From Comamonadaceae bacterium (lineage in GTDB: Bacteria; Pseudomonadota; Gammaproteobacteria; Burkholderiales; Burkholderiaceae_C): a DNA stretch of 64,000 nt. How positions within the stretch are numbered: position 1 is the first letter of the stretch; each line of letters starts with the position of its first letter. The position numbers and the translations under genes were made by a program. The stretch is from positions 62,001-126,000 of the forward strand of contig JAIYBB010000003.1 in NCBI GenBank assembly GCA_027488735.1, written 5' to 3'. Below the pieces are notes generated by a model, which did not search any database, had not been told where the DNA came from, and saw only the letters and a list, made by a program, of their open reading frames with translations. Positions 55,572-64,000 of the stretch are shown in pieces.

Positions 55572-55792
55572 ACAAATTTCCTTGTTGAGATACGATCATT
55601 TTAGAACCGTTCAATAAACCTAGCTTGCAATTTTTTATGGGTAAAGACAAAGTGTTGTTATACATAATTTAATGATTCATTCCAACTGAGTCATTACTCA
55701 CTAAATACCCAAATAAATACATCAATCACTGACTAGATAATTTTTTCAAAGTATGGTTTCACCCTATAAGTTTTTTTGTTTTTGCACGAGCA
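55572..55792. other. AT-rich spacer upstream of the barrel-protein gene
   Basis: 221 bases with no open frame worth calling. It is the 5' region of the outer-membrane protein gene and the 3' flank of the response-regulator gene. I see no perfect operator repeat. T-rich stretches near 55740-55780 could help end the two-component transcript. Confidence 0.4.
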
Positions 55793-56440
55793 TCAAGCCG
55801 TATTCGAATCTATCAATCCATGCCGCATGGCCAACAGTGTCATCTCTGACTGGTTGGCCAATTGAAGTTTTTGTTTGATTTTGTAGAGGTGGGTTCCCAC
55901 AGTGGATGCGGACAGTTTCAGGGTTTCTGAAATTTGCGCCACGGATTGGCCTCTGGCCAATTGCATGAACACCTCAAATTCACGCGGCGAAAGTTTCTCA
56001 ATCGGACTTTGATCGCCGTCCAAATCTTGCATGGCCATACGTTGTGCAATAACCGGATCAATAAAACGTTTCTTTTGCGACACCAAACGAATGGCATCAA
56101 TCAGTACTTCAGGCGCAGTGCGCTTGGACAAATAGCCCAACGCGCCGGCTTGCAAAGCGCGTTTGGAATAACTCGTGTCTTCGTGCGCTGACAAAGACAG
56201 TATGCGCGCTCCGGGGTCTTTGGCAATCATGCGTTTGATGGCTTCAATGCCACCCATGCCTGCCATTGCGATATCCATCACCACCACATCGGGTCGGTGT
56301 ATTTCGTAAAGTTGCAATGCCTCTTCACCGCTAGACGCCTCGGCCACTACCTGCACGTCGTCCCATGTTTGCAGCAATACTTTGAAGCCGCCACGCACCA
56401 CGGCATGGTCGTCAACCAACATCAATTTCAATTTAGCCAT
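55793..56440 (-). CDS. NarL/FixJ-type response regulator
   Basis: 215 residues. The receiver domain holds the acidic pair (MLVDDHAVVRGGFKVLLQ), the phospho-acceptor Asp in DVVVMDIAMAGMGGIEAIKR (about residue 54) and the Lys in GYLSKRTAPEVL. The LuxR-type HTH reads LSPREFEVFMQLARGQSVAQISETLKLSASTVGTHLYKIKQKL. It is the partner of the histidine kinase gene, which it overlaps by eight bases. Targets are unknown; the adjacent barrel protein is a candidate. Confidence 0.9.
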   Translation of the reverse strand: MAKLKLMLVDDHAVVRGGFKVLLQTWDDVQVVAEASSGEEALQLYEIHRPDVVVMDIAMAGMGGIEAIKRMIAKDPGARILSLSAHEDTSYSKRALQAGALGYLSKRTAPEVLIDAIRLVSQKKRFIDPVIAQRMAMQDLDGDQSPIEKLSPREFEVFMQLARGQSVAQISETLKLSASTVGTHLYKIKQKLQLANQSEMTLLAMRHGLIDSNTA

Positions 56441-57791
56441 GGGTTGGATTGTGGCTCAGAGGTAACACGGCCATTACGCGAGTCCCTTGCGGATGTAGGG
56501 GCTCAAACACCAAATGACCGCCAAGGCCTTGCGCCCGCTCACCCATGCCCACCACGCCAAAGTGTCCAGAAGACTGCCAATCAGCACCAGGGCCGTTGCC
56601 GTTGTCTCTGACTTCAAGTTGCAATTTGTCATGGCTGTGTCTTACTTGCATGTCAATTTGACTGGCTTGTGCATGCCTCAGTGCGTTGGTCAAAGACTCT
56701 TGCATGATGCGGTAAACCGCCGTGGCTAAGTTGTCTTCCAGTATGTCCAATGGCGCATCAATGTTGAGTGTGATTTGTATTTGCGGGTGTCTGCTGCGAG
56801 CTTCTTCCAACAAATCTTGCAAGGCGTCTTGCAAACCAAACCTGTCCAAAGCCAAAGGCCTGAGCTTGGTCACCAGTTGGTGAACTTCTTCATAAATCGC
56901 ATCTGCGCAATCCATCACCATGCGTGCAGATGCTTCAATCTGTGCATCCACACCTTTGGCACGGTGTGCGATGGCCATACCCACACTCTTTATCGCGGTG
57001 ACCTGCTGGCCTAATTCATCGTGCAACTCGCGTGCGATCTGGCCCCGCACTTCTTCAATGCGTGCTTGAATCACATGGGTGAGTTCGCGGTTTTGCGCCA
57101 ACGCTTGAGTAGCTTCGCGAGCCCTTTCTCTGGCCGCCATGCCTTCTTGCAAAGACCTGGCCATGCTGTTGAAAGCATGACCCATCATTTGCGCTTCTTG
57201 GCCACGCATATCAGGCAGGCGAATGTCGTAATCGCCGTGGCCGATTTCTTGCAATCCATGCACCACCTGCTGAATGGGTTGCAAAGCACGGCCCAGCAGC
57301 CAGTAGACCAGCAGTATCACCACGGCCACACCGATGAACAAAGCGAGCAGTATCGGTACAAAATTGTCCCAGCCATCGAGCACTGCGCGTGATGGGTCGG
57401 CACGAACCAGCAAGCGACCATGGGCCAGACTGATTTCACTTGTTTTGACAGAAGGCGACACGATATGGCTGTACCATTCAGGCGCATCGCGGCCGGCTTT
57501 GTATACAGGTGGCGGCGAGTGGTAAACGATATTGCCATTGTGGTCCAGCAATTCAATTACATTGGCACGCACCCGACCCAATTGGCTCAAGAACTCGCGC
57601 ATGTCATTCAAACTTGTTTGTTTGCTCACCGCTTGTAATCTTGACAGCAACTGGGTGGCTACCATGTTGGCGCCTTCCATTTCATCGTCTACGCTGCGAC
57701 GTGTGTCCTCCAATTGCAGTCCGATCAATAACGAAGCAAAACACGCCAACATCACGCCAATGATCAGGTTGATTTGTAAACGCAATGACAT
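56433..57791 (-). CDS. NarX/UhpB-type membrane sensor histidine kinase
   Basis: 452 residues. There are two transmembrane helices (about 5-25 and 155-178) around a periplasmic sensor of about 130 residues. A HAMP linker (RALQPIQQVVHGLQEIGHGDYDIRLP) is followed by a coiled coil and the HisKA_3 dimer helix IARELHDELGQQVTAIKSVG with the phospho-His. The ATPase has QESLTNALRHAQ, EVRDNGNGPG and HFGVVGMGERAQGLGG. The signal sensed cannot be told. It pairs with the overlapping regulator downstream. Confidence 0.9.
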   Translation of the reverse strand: MSLRLQINLIIGVMLACFASLLIGLQLEDTRRSVDDEMEGANMVATQLLSRLQAVSKQTSLNDMREFLSQLGRVRANVIELLDHNGNIVYHSPPPVYKAGRDAPEWYSHIVSPSVKTSEISLAHGRLLVRADPSRAVLDGWDNFVPILLALFIGVAVVILLVYWLLGRALQPIQQVVHGLQEIGHGDYDIRLPDMRGQEAQMMGHAFNSMARSLQEGMAARERAREATQALAQNRELTHVIQARIEEVRGQIARELHDELGQQVTAIKSVGMAIAHRAKGVDAQIEASARMVMDCADAIYEEVHQLVTKLRPLALDRFGLQDALQDLLEEARSRHPQIQITLNIDAPLDILEDNLATAVYRIMQESLTNALRHAQASQIDMQVRHSHDKLQLEVRDNGNGPGADWQSSGHFGVVGMGERAQGLGGHLVFEPLHPQGTRVMAVLPLSHNPTHG

Positions 57792-57797
57792 GTGTGT

Positions 57798-58772
57798 TCA
57801 GCCTTTGATTCGCAGTTGATCCACCATGGTGTTGATTTCGCGCACCAGTTCCGCTGTCATAGGACCCTCAAACGGATTGTGACCTGCGTTGTCCACCATG
57901 AGCAATCGACTGCCTGAAATGGATTGGTGCACCGACCATGCAGCTTCCGGTCGGCAAATCCAATCTAGCCGGCCGTGCAACAAGCTCACGGGCATACTGC
58001 ACAAGTGGCTCACATGGGCAAGCAGTCCGTCTTCAGGAAAAAAACACAGCTGCTGCAAGTAGTGACTTTGCAAACGGTATTTAGCGAGCAAGGCAGTGGC
58101 CTCTTGCGCGGATGGTTTGGGTAAAGGACTGTCATCAAAGCGGCGGTTGGTCAGCGCATTTTCCCAAGCCTGCCAAGCCAGCGCCATCCTCAATGCCTTG
58201 TCTTCCTCAGCACGAAGCAGTCCACTGAACAACACTTGCGACAAGGGCGCGTCCGGTGTATTCAAGTGGCGGTTTAATGCCGCCCAAGCGTCAGGCATGC
58301 ATTGTTTGGCATCTTCAAAAAACCATTGCAGATCTGCGGCTCGCGATAAAAACACGCCTCGAATCACCGCGCCCATGCATCGCTCGGGATGCGCACTGGC
58401 ATAGGCGAGTCCAAGGCCTCCGCCCCAAGAGCCACCGACCACCAACCAGCGGTCGATATGCAGTTGTGTTCGAAGCCTTTCGATGTCGTCGATCAAATGT
58501 TCGGTGGTGTTGGCCTGCAAGGCATGCTTGGCAAGGCTGCGCCCGCAGCCACGCTGGTCAAATAAAACGGCACGCACATGCGAGGGGTGAAACAACTGGC
58601 GCTGGCGTGGCCCGCAACCGCTGCCCGGGCCGCCGTGCAGGAACACCACTGGCACGCCCTCAGGATTTCCGCATTCTTCGAAATACACTGAGTGGCCATC
58701 TTTTTCAGGCAAAAACCCTTGCTGGTATGGCTCTATGGCGGGATAAAGATCGGACAGTGTGGTGGCAGACAT
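57798..58772 (-). CDS. pip: Proline iminopeptidase
   Basis: A 324-residue alpha/beta-hydrolase removing N-terminal Pro. The oxyanion loop is VVFLHGGPGSGCGP and FDQRGCGRS follows. The nucleophile elbow is VVGGSWGGGLGLAYA, and the catalytic Asp and His lie in LLHGRLDWICRPE and MVDNAGHNPFEGP. The ATG at 58772 (MSATTLSDLYPAIEPYQQGFL) is the family start. It is upstream of the kinase gene on the same strand by a few bases and could be co-transcribed with it. Confidence 0.92.
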   Translation of the reverse strand: MSATTLSDLYPAIEPYQQGFLPEKDGHSVYFEECGNPEGVPVVFLHGGPGSGCGPRQRQLFHPSHVRAVLFDQRGCGRSLAKHALQANTTEHLIDDIERLRTQLHIDRWLVVGGSWGGGLGLAYASAHPERCMGAVIRGVFLSRAADLQWFFEDAKQCMPDAWAALNRHLNTPDAPLSQVLFSGLLRAEEDKALRMALAWQAWENALTNRRFDDSPLPKPSAQEATALLAKYRLQSHYLQQLCFFPEDGLLAHVSHLCSMPVSLLHGRLDWICRPEAAWSVHQSISGSRLLMVDNAGHNPFEGPMTAELVREINTMVDQLRIKG

Positions 58773-58986
58773 AGGGCTTGATGCTATTCCTTTTGCCTTG
58801 CATGCCGAGTAATACAAAGGTAGCTATAGCGCTAACCCTAGGCGTAACTACAGAAAATCTTTAGGTCAGATTCCATATGTTGCCGATGGCATCCTTCGTT
58901 GGTATGGGGCAAAGTACATACCTGTGTTCGGAATGTCTCTGTACACGATTGGCCGTGATCAGCGGCGTGACTTTAGGAGATACACC

Positions 58987-59061
58987 ATGAAATGGCAAAC
59001 ACCTGCAGCTAGCGACATGCGTTTCGGTTTCGAAATCACCATGTACATCGCTAACCGTTAA
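58987..59061 (+). CDS. pqqA: PQQ precursor peptide PqqA
   Basis: A 24-residue peptide starting MKWQTPAASDMRFGFEITMY. Glu16 and Tyr20, the two residues fused into pyrroloquinoline quinone, are in place (FEITMY). AGGAG lies seven bases before the ATG. It is the first gene of the pqqABCDE operon; a hairpin with a T-run follows 9 bases after the stop, so it may be made in excess over the enzymes. The 214 bases upstream should hold the promoter. Confidence 0.97.
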   Translation: MKWQTPAASDMRFGFEITMYIANR

Positions 59062-59070
59062 TTTAACGGT

Positions 59071-59103
59071 GGTCTGTCGGGGCAACCCGGCAGACCTTTT
59101 TTT
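59071..59103 (+). terminator. Terminator/attenuator between pqqA and pqqB
   Basis: GGTCTGTCGGG pairs with CCCGGCAGACC (one wobble) around a GCAA tetraloop, followed by seven T's. It would end most transcripts after pqqA and let some continue into pqqB-E. Confidence 0.9.
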
Positions 59104-59161
59104 ATGGTTATGGGTTTGATGTTCCGCGCTTGACGCGGTTTTTTTTTAAAGCGGCGCTATT

Positions 59162-60076
59162 TTGAAGATACATGTACTAGGTTCTGCCGCAGGCGGTGGT
59201 TTCCCTCAATGGAATTGCAATTGCCCGCAGTGCAGCGCAGTGCGCGGCGGCAGCCGTCACCATTTACCCCGCACCCAGTCTTCGATTGCGGTCACGGCCA
59301 ACCAAACAGACTGGCTGCTGGTCAACGCGTCCCCCGATGTATTGCAACAAATCAAGGCCTTTCCCGCCTTGCAACCGGCACGCGCTTTGCGAGACACCGG
59401 CATTGCCGCTGTGTTGTTGATGGATGCGCAAATCGACCACACCACCGGTTTGCTCATGCTGCGCGAGCACCGTCAAAAACTGCCTTTGTACTGTCACCCG
59501 TTGGTGCGTGAAGACCTCAGCACCGGCAATCCTTTGTTCAAAGTGCTTGAACACTACTGCGGCATCGATTGGCAGGCATTGCAATTGCAATCGGCTTTCC
59601 AAGTGCCCGGCCTCTCTGGTTTGCAGTTTGAAGCGCTGCCTCTCATCAGCAACGCGCCGCCCTATTCACCGCACCGCGACAAACCGCAACCCGGTGACAA
59701 CGTCGGTTTGAAAGTACGCGATGAAAAAAGTGGAAAAACCCTGTTTTATGCGCCCGGCTTGGGTCAGATGGAGCCGCATGTGTGGCAGGCCATGCAGCAA
59801 GCCGATTGCGTGATGGTCGACGGCACGCTGTGGACCGACGACGAGATGATTGCTTTGGGCGCATCGAAAAAAACATCCCTCGCCATGGGACACATGCCGC
59901 AAAGCGGTGCCGACGGCATGATCGAATGGCTGGACAAATTACCCGCTCATGTCAGAAAAATTTTGATCCACATCAACAACACCAACCCGATTTTGGACGA
60001 CAGTAGCCCGCAACGCCAGATATTGACTGCACATGGCATCGAGGTGGCATTTGATGGCATGGAGATTGAACTGTGA
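59162..60076 (+). CDS. pqqB: PQQ biosynthesis protein PqqB
   Basis: A 304-residue metallo-beta-lactamase-fold protein that hydroxylates the Tyr part of the PQQ precursor in vitro. [23 protein letters not shown] at the start, [19 protein letters not shown] (metal ligands), [34 protein letters not shown] and [36 protein letters not shown] are all standard. The start is a TTG at 59162, as nothing in-frame upstream fits. It overlaps pqqC (GTGA). Confidence 0.96.
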   Translation: MKIHVLGSAAGGGFPQWNCNCPQCSAVRGGSRHHLPRTQSSIAVTANQTDWLLVNASPDVLQQIKAFPALQPARALRDTGIAAVLLMDAQIDHTTGLLMLREHRQKLPLYCHPLVREDLSTGNPLFKVLEHYCGIDWQALQLQSAFQVPGLSGLQFEALPLISNAPPYSPHRDKPQPGDNVGLKVRDEKSGKTLFYAPGLGQMEPHVWQAMQQADCVMVDGTLWTDDEMIALGASKKTSLAMGHMPQSGADGMIEWLDKLPAHVRKILIHINNTNPILDDSSPQRQILTAHGIEVAFDGMEIEL

Positions 60077-60837
60077 ACAATGCAATGAACGAGGCCAAAG
60101 TGGACACACGCACACCTTGGAACGCTGAAGAATTTGAAACTTTGCTGCGTGGCAAAAGCACCAGCTACCACATACACCACCCGTTTCACGTGATGATGGC
60201 CGAAGGCAAACTCAACGCCGCACAACTGCGCGGTTGGGTGGCCAATCGGTTTTACTACCAAATCTCCATTCCCCTCAAAGACGCGGCGATTTTGTCTAAC
60301 TGCGACGACCGTGAAATCCGGCGTGAATGGATTTTGCGCATTCTGGACCACGACGGTTTCGAATTGAATGGCTTGAAAGACGAAGGCGGCATCGAGGCCT
60401 GGATACATCTGGGGCAAGCCGTGGGCTTGAGCCGTGACGATGTCACTTCATTGCGCTATGTCGCGCCGGCCAGCCGTTTTGCGGTGGACGCGTATGTCAA
60501 TTTTGCGCGCCGTCAGCCTTGGCAAGAAGCGGTGGCTTCTAGTTTGACCGAGTTGTTTGCGCCGCATATTCACCAGCAACGCATTGACACCTGGCCGGAA
60601 AAATACCCGTGGGTGGATGCCACCGGTTTGCAGTATTTCAAAAACCGTTTGACGCAAGCGCGCCGCGATGTGGCGCATGGTTTGACATTCACCTTGAACT
60701 ATTTCAGCCAGACCCGCGCCATGCAAGAACGCGCGTTGGAAATACTGCAGTTCAAACTCAATGTGTTGTGGTCACTGGCCGACGCCATCATGCTCGACCA
60801 GTGCAAGGTACAAATCACCGGGCCTAAACATGACTAA
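60073..60837 (+). CDS. pqqC: Pyrroloquinoline-quinone synthase PqqC
   Basis: A 254-residue all-helical oxidase that closes the last ring of PQQ with molecular oxygen. [46 protein letters not shown] and [36 protein letters not shown] carry the active-site residues. The GTG at 60073 overlaps the pqqB stop and has GGAG eight bases upstream; an ATG at 60085 is an alternative. It overlaps pqqD by eight bases. Confidence 0.96.
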   Translation: MNNAMNEAKVDTRTPWNAEEFETLLRGKSTSYHIHHPFHVMMAEGKLNAAQLRGWVANRFYYQISIPLKDAAILSNCDDREIRREWILRILDHDGFELNGLKDEGGIEAWIHLGQAVGLSRDDVTSLRYVAPASRFAVDAYVNFARRQPWQEAVASSLTELFAPHIHQQRIDTWPEKYPWVDATGLQYFKNRLTQARRDVAHGLTFTLNYFSQTRAMQERALEILQFKLNVLWSLADAIMLDQCKVQITGPKHD

Positions 60838-61108
60838 CGATGAAGCCGTTTTGAACAGCACGCCTGCGCTGTCTTCCATGTTCAGGTTGCAATGGGAAGA
60901 AGTGCAGCAGTCTTGGGTATTGCTCTACCCTGAGGGCATGGTCAAGTTGAATGGCAGCGCGGGAGAAATCATCAAGCGACTGGACGGCAAAAAAACCGTT
61001 ACCGCGCTGATTGCCGAACTGGAAAAAGATTTCGAAGCCACAGGTTTGCAAAACGACGTGTTGGCCTTTCTTGAAATCGCTGACAAACAAGGATGGGTAA
61101 AAGCATGA
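60830..61108 (+). CDS. pqqD: PQQ biosynthesis chaperone PqqD
   Basis: A 92-residue RiPP-recognition element that binds PqqA and presents it to Pqq[53 protein letters not shown] is the winged-helix core. The ATG at 60830 lies inside the end of pqqC. The C-terminus QGWVKA is typical. It ends in overlap with pqqE. Confidence 0.95.
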   Translation: MTNDEAVLNSTPALSSMFRLQWEEVQQSWVLLYPEGMVKLNGSAGEIIKRLDGKKTVTALIAELEKDFEATGLQNDVLAFLEIADKQGWVKA

Positions 61109-62253
61109 TGACACCGACAGTCAATGGCAAAGAAGTCACTGTCGGGCCGCCTCTGTGGTTGTTGGCTGAGGTCACGTATGCCTGTCCTTTGCATTGCGTG
61201 TTTTGTTACAACCCGGTGGATTACACAAAGCACGGCCCCGAGTTGACCACGCAGGAATGGATCAAAGTACTGCGAGACGCTCGTGCCGCGGGCAGCGTGC
61301 AATGCGGTTTTTCAGGCGGCGAACCGCTGGTCCGTGATGATTTGGAAGAGTTGGTGGCCGAAGCGCACAAGCTGGGTTTTTACACCAACTTGCTCACCTC
61401 GGGCATTGGCTTTACCCCTGAGCGCGCCAAGGCACTGAAAGACGCCGGGCTTGACCATGTGCAGTTGTCGTTCCAAGATTCCACCCGCGAGTTGAACGAC
61501 TTTTTATCGCACACCAAAACCTTTGCTTTAAAGCAAAAAGCCGCGCAACTGATTCAGTCCAACGGCTGGCCCATGGTGCTCAATTGCGTCATCCATCGTT
61601 TGAATATTGATTACATAGACAAAATCATTGAACTGGCGGTGGACCTCGGCGCTGAATACTTGGAGCTGGCCAACAGCCAATACTATTCATGGGCGCAACT
61701 CAACCGCGACGGCCTCATGCCCAGCCGCGAGCAGTTGCAACGTGCCGAACGCGTGACCAACGAATACCGGGAAAAACTCGGTGACAAATTGAAAATCTTT
61801 TTTGTCGTGCCCGATTACTACGAAACTCGCCCGAAAAAATGCATGAACGGCTGGGGCAATATTTTCTTGACCATCACGCCAGATGGCTCCGCATTGCCTT
61901 GTCACACCGCCAAGATGATCAAGCATTTGGAGTTTCCGAATGTGAAGGACATGACGGTCAAAGACATTTGGTACGAGTCCGAATCGTTCAACCATTACCG
62001 GGGCGACGCTTGGATGAAAGAGCCTTGCAGCACGTGTCCGGAAAAAGAAAAAGATTTGGGCGGCTGTCGTTGTCAGGCGCTGATGTTGACCGGCGACGCG
62101 GCCAATGCAGACCCGGTTTGCGATAAGTCTGAACACCATCAGGTGGTGCTGGATGCAGTGGCCTATGCCCAAGTGCCGGATGTGAAACGTGTCGAGGTCA
62201 AGCCACTGGTGTTTCGCGACCCGATCAATTCACGCAAGCTCAGTTCGGTTTAG
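61105..62253 (+). CDS. pqqE: PqqA peptide cyclase PqqE (radical SAM)
   Basis: A 382-residue radical SAM enzyme that links Glu16 and Tyr20 of PqqA. The SAM cluster is ACPLHCVFCYNP (CxxxCxxC), with GFSGGEPLVRDDLEELV after it. The SPASM domain ligands are seen in the late cysteines (KKCMNGWGNIFLTITPDGSALPCHTA; EPCSTCPEKEKDLGGCRCQA; PVCDKSEH). I prefer the ATG at 61105, which overlaps the pqqD stop; 61093 is possible. It is the last gene of the operon. Confidence 0.96.
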   Translation: MMTPTVNGKEVTVGPPLWLLAEVTYACPLHCVFCYNPVDYTKHGPELTTQEWIKVLRDARAAGSVQCGFSGGEPLVRDDLEELVAEAHKLGFYTNLLTSGIGFTPERAKALKDAGLDHVQLSFQDSTRELNDFLSHTKTFALKQKAAQLIQSNGWPMVLNCVIHRLNIDYIDKIIELAVDLGAEYLELANSQYYSWAQLNRDGLMPSREQLQRAERVTNEYREKLGDKLKIFFVVPDYYETRPKKCMNGWGNIFLTITPDGSALPCHTAKMIKHLEFPNVKDMTVKDIWYESESFNHYRGDAWMKEPCSTCPEKEKDLGGCRCQALMLTGDAANADPVCDKSEHHQVVLDAVAYAQVPDVKRVEVKPLVFRDPINSRKLSSV

Positions 62254-62312
62254 GTCTTTTGCGTGGCGTGAGCCTGCCACATCGAAGCAAAAGAATACAA
62301 GCTGGCAGAAGT

Positions 62313-62645
62313 TCAGTTCTGACCCATCATCCAAAGCTGCGTAGACCTTGCGCCACTGCGGCAAAAAGCCAATACCGGGCCCGGCGCGTCATTCACCAAA
62401 GCGGCCATTTGCGTCACTTGTTCCAGCGTGTAGGCGCCACTGACCACAGGCAAAAAGTGATAAACCAAACCGGCCGCTTCGGCAGCGGCTTGCATTTGTG
62501 CTGAAGTGGGTTGGTCCGGGCCGCCTTCCATATCCGGTCGGTTGTTGATGACGGTGTGAAAACCATGTTGCGACAAAGCCGCCATGTGCTCAGGCGCTAA
62601 CTGCGGGGCAGTGGCGAAATGGTCAGTGTGTTTGCTCACTTGCAT
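62313..62645 (-). CDS. TIGR01244-type phosphatase/sulfur-transferase domain protein
   Basis: 110 residues of the tyrosine-phosphatase-like fold (DUF442). DHFATAPQLAPEHMAALSQHGFHTVINNRPDMEGGPDQPTSAQMQAAAEAAGL and VLAFCRSGARSTQLW are the family core, the latter with the Cys-x5-Arg loop. Relatives are fused to or sit beside sulfide-detoxifying metallo-hydrolases (Blh/ETHE1), but none is adjacent here. The C-terminus is short, as in stand-alone members. Confidence 0.85.
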   Translation of the reverse strand: MQVSKHTDHFATAPQLAPEHMAALSQHGFHTVINNRPDMEGGPDQPTSAQMQAAAEAAGLVYHFLPVVSGAYTLEQVTQMAALVNDAPGPVLAFCRSGARSTQLWMMGQN

Positions 62646-62673
62646 GGTGTTCCTCTATGAAAGATAGGTGTGT

Positions 62674-63180
62674 TCAGGGACTGGGCTTGGCTTCAGCTTT
62701 GGGAGCCGCTGCGCCATTGCCATCGCCTTGCGCATCTTTGGCGGGAGCAGATTTCTCGTCTTTGGTTTTGCCGTAGCCTTTTGTTGAGGAGGTTTGGCCG
62801 CACAACATTTCGATGACTTTTTCTGCCACGGTGTCGCCGCTTACCGGTTTCCAAGGGGTGGATTGGGTACTGGTGAACAAGGTTTTACCTTCACCCATGG
62901 CATCTGATTTGGAAGCAAAAGCCAGCGTTCTGCGTCTTCGTTCATGGCAGTCGTATTCCATCAACACCAACCGCGATTTGACGCCGGCTTTCGATTTGTC
63001 GTTCAAATCGATCAAATGCCAAGCTTGGGGAAAGACGCTGCTGGCGCGTATTTTGTCGGGGTCGATATAGACCACGGCCAGGTAATTTTCATCGACTTTT
63101 TCCCATTCGGCCATGGCCACCCAAGGCAAGCACAACAGCCATAAGGCTGCGATCCATTTCAAACTATTGTTGGGGTTCAT
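62674..63180 (-). CDS. Exported protein, surface-adhesin-E-like domain
   Basis: 168 residues. A signal peptide (about 1-24, ending VAMAEW) is followed by a small beta domain: YIDPDKIRASSVFPQAWHLIDLNDK, SRLVLMEYDCHERRRRTLAFAS and the late VAEKVIEMLCG, the pattern of the surface-adhesin E family. Two Cys could form a disulfide. The tail (about 130-168) is Lys/Ala/Gly-rich and probably disordered. Despite the family name an adhesin role is not shown; many betaproteobacteria have such small exported proteins. Confidence 0.75.
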   Translation of the reverse strand: MNPNNSLKWIAALWLLCLPWVAMAEWEKVDENYLAVVYIDPDKIRASSVFPQAWHLIDLNDKSKAGVKSRLVLMEYDCHERRRRTLAFASKSDAMGEGKTLFTSTQSTPWKPVSGDTVAEKVIEMLCGQTSSTKGYGKTKDEKSAPAKDAQGDGNGAAAPKAEAKPSP

Positions 63181-63215
63181 ACCTGCATTTTGCCATCGAA
63201 GAAAACATGGGTGGC

Positions 63216-64000
63216 TCAGTCCAGCCCGCCGCTGCGCTGGACCTGTTTTTCAACCGCCTGCATCAGTAAATTTGGGGCAGGCGCCCATACGCACAAACGC
63301 TTTTTGGCGCGGGTCATGCCGGTGTAAATCAGCTCGCGCGTCAGCAGTGGCACGGGCTTGTCAGGCAGCACCAGCAGCACTTGTTCAAACTCAGAGCCTT
63401 GCGACTGGTGAACCGTCATGGCAAACACGGTATCTACATCGTCAAGCCGCCCAGGCACTTGCCAACGCACGCTACCGTCGGCGTCGGCAAAGGCCACGCG
63501 CAGACGAACTGCACCGTCAACCCATCGCGGCAAGCACAACCCCAAGTCTCCGTTCATGATGCCCAATGCATAGTCATTTCGGCGGGCCATCACCGGACGA
63601 CCCACAAACCAAGCTTGGTCTGCAAAACCCAACGCCTGTTGCAGTTGGCGGTTAAAGCCTTGCACCCCCCAGCGACCTTCGCGCAGGGCGCACAACACGC
63701 CTACGTTGGTAAAGCTTTGTAGCAGGGCCAAGGCCGATTCATCGTTGCAAGGCGTGACGCCATATTGAAGCTCTGCCAATTGGTTCAGCCAAGGTTGCCA
63801 GCAGGCTTTGAGTTGTGCCAATGTGGCGGCGTCTGTGCTGCGGCCTTCACTCAAGCGTGACACCACGGCGTTGGTAACAAAACAACCTTGGGGCGCTTCT
63901 TGCCAGAGAGCCATCAAGGCCTGGCTGTTACCCAGGTTGGCCGCTCGCGCCCATTGGCCAATGCCTTGGGTGGCATCAAACCGGTGGCTGTGCACCAAAC
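63216..64000 (-). CDS. recD: Exodeoxyribonuclease V alpha subunit RecD, C-terminal part
   Basis: The 3' end of recD; the start lies beyond the window edge. The visible 260 residues are the second helicase lobe: GVLCALREGRWGVQGFNRQLQQALG, a variant strand segment NDYALGIMNGDLGLCLP, then the helicase motif V/VI blocks FAMTVHQSQGSEFEQVLLVLPDKPVPLLTRELIYTGMTRAKKRLCVWA. RecBCD repairs double-strand breaks. recB and recC would be expected just upstream on the minus strand, beyond the edge. Confidence 0.9.
   Translation of the reverse strand, partial: LVHSHRFDATQGIGQWARAANLGNSQALMALWQEAPQGCFVTNAVVSRLSEGRSTDAATLAQLKACWQPWLNQLAELQYGVTPCNDESALALLQSFTNVGVLCALREGRWGVQGFNRQLQQALGFADQAWFVGRPVMARRNDYALGIMNGDLGLCLPRWVDGAVRLRVAFADADGSVRWQVPGRLDDVDTVFAMTVHQSQGSEFEQVLLVLPDKPVPLLTRELIYTGMTRAKKRLCVWAPAPNLLMQAVEKQVQRSGGLD

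Noticed and set aside
58861-59085. 74-codon minus-strand frame covering pqqA
   Set aside because: It is antisense to pqqA with no recognisable features; the plus strand holds the diagnostic PqqA peptide.

Overview
The window looks like a chromosomal segment of a betaproteobacterium of the order Burkholderiales, probably Comamonadaceae or a near relative. I infer this from gene order: a coxB-coxA-cox11-coxC-SURF1-COX15-COX10-SCO cluster next to rpoH, ftsY with two M16 peptidases, rsmD and coaD, lolB-ispE-tRNA-Gln-prs-rplY-pth, nadK-recN-rapZ beside hrcA, yicC-gmk-rpoZ-spoT-greB, and a pqqABCDE operon. Base composition is moderate except for one clearly AT-rich block near the left end. No rRNA genes, CRISPR arrays or prophage were seen.

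Layout. 1-1992 is a graveyard of three different IS3-family elements; the middle one keeps both ends, but its transposase is broken. 2258-6075 is an AT-rich island of three glycosyltransferase-type genes, one of them a long TPR-glycosyltransferase fusion. From 6117 the core chromosome begins: a VWA/MoxR pair, cytochrome c4, a thiolase, ferredoxin-NADP reductase, a MaoC hydratase, trmL, comF and a BioC-like methyltransferase. 14337-23416 holds the aa3-type cytochrome c oxidase and its assembly factors: CuA and CuB delivery, heme A synthesis, SURF1, and two small membrane proteins. 23466-26738 holds rpoH, preceded by a perfect CIRCE operator that overlaps the stop codon of an unusual enolase-like gene, itself translationally coupled to a small-molecule kinase gene.

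26771-44931 is mostly housekeeping: ftsY, M16 peptidases, rsmD, coaD, ferredoxin, pth, rplY, prs, ispE, lolB, mutM, mutY, rapZ, recN, nadK and hrcA. 45004-53926 holds three tRNAs, an FAD oxidoreductase, greB, spoT, rpoZ, gmk, yicC, rph, rdgB and hemW. The right end has a class II aldolase-like gene, a small outer-membrane barrel, a NarL/NarX-type two-component pair, proline iminopeptidase, pqqABCDE, and the 3' part of recD running off the edge.

How the genes work together. The oxidase cluster and cytochrome c4 form the end of an aerobic respiratory chain. The pqq operon implies a PQQ-dependent dehydrogenase elsewhere in the genome feeding electrons to it. HrcA (43373-44374) very likely represses rpoH through the CIRCE site at 24445-24471, which would link the negative (HrcA) and positive (sigma-32) heat-shock circuits. 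The most unusual locus is the kinase/enolase-like pair at 24460-26738. The enolase-like protein keeps the metal ligands and the Lys base but has lost one active-site His and changed one active-site Glu to Asp, so it is probably not the glycolytic enzyme.
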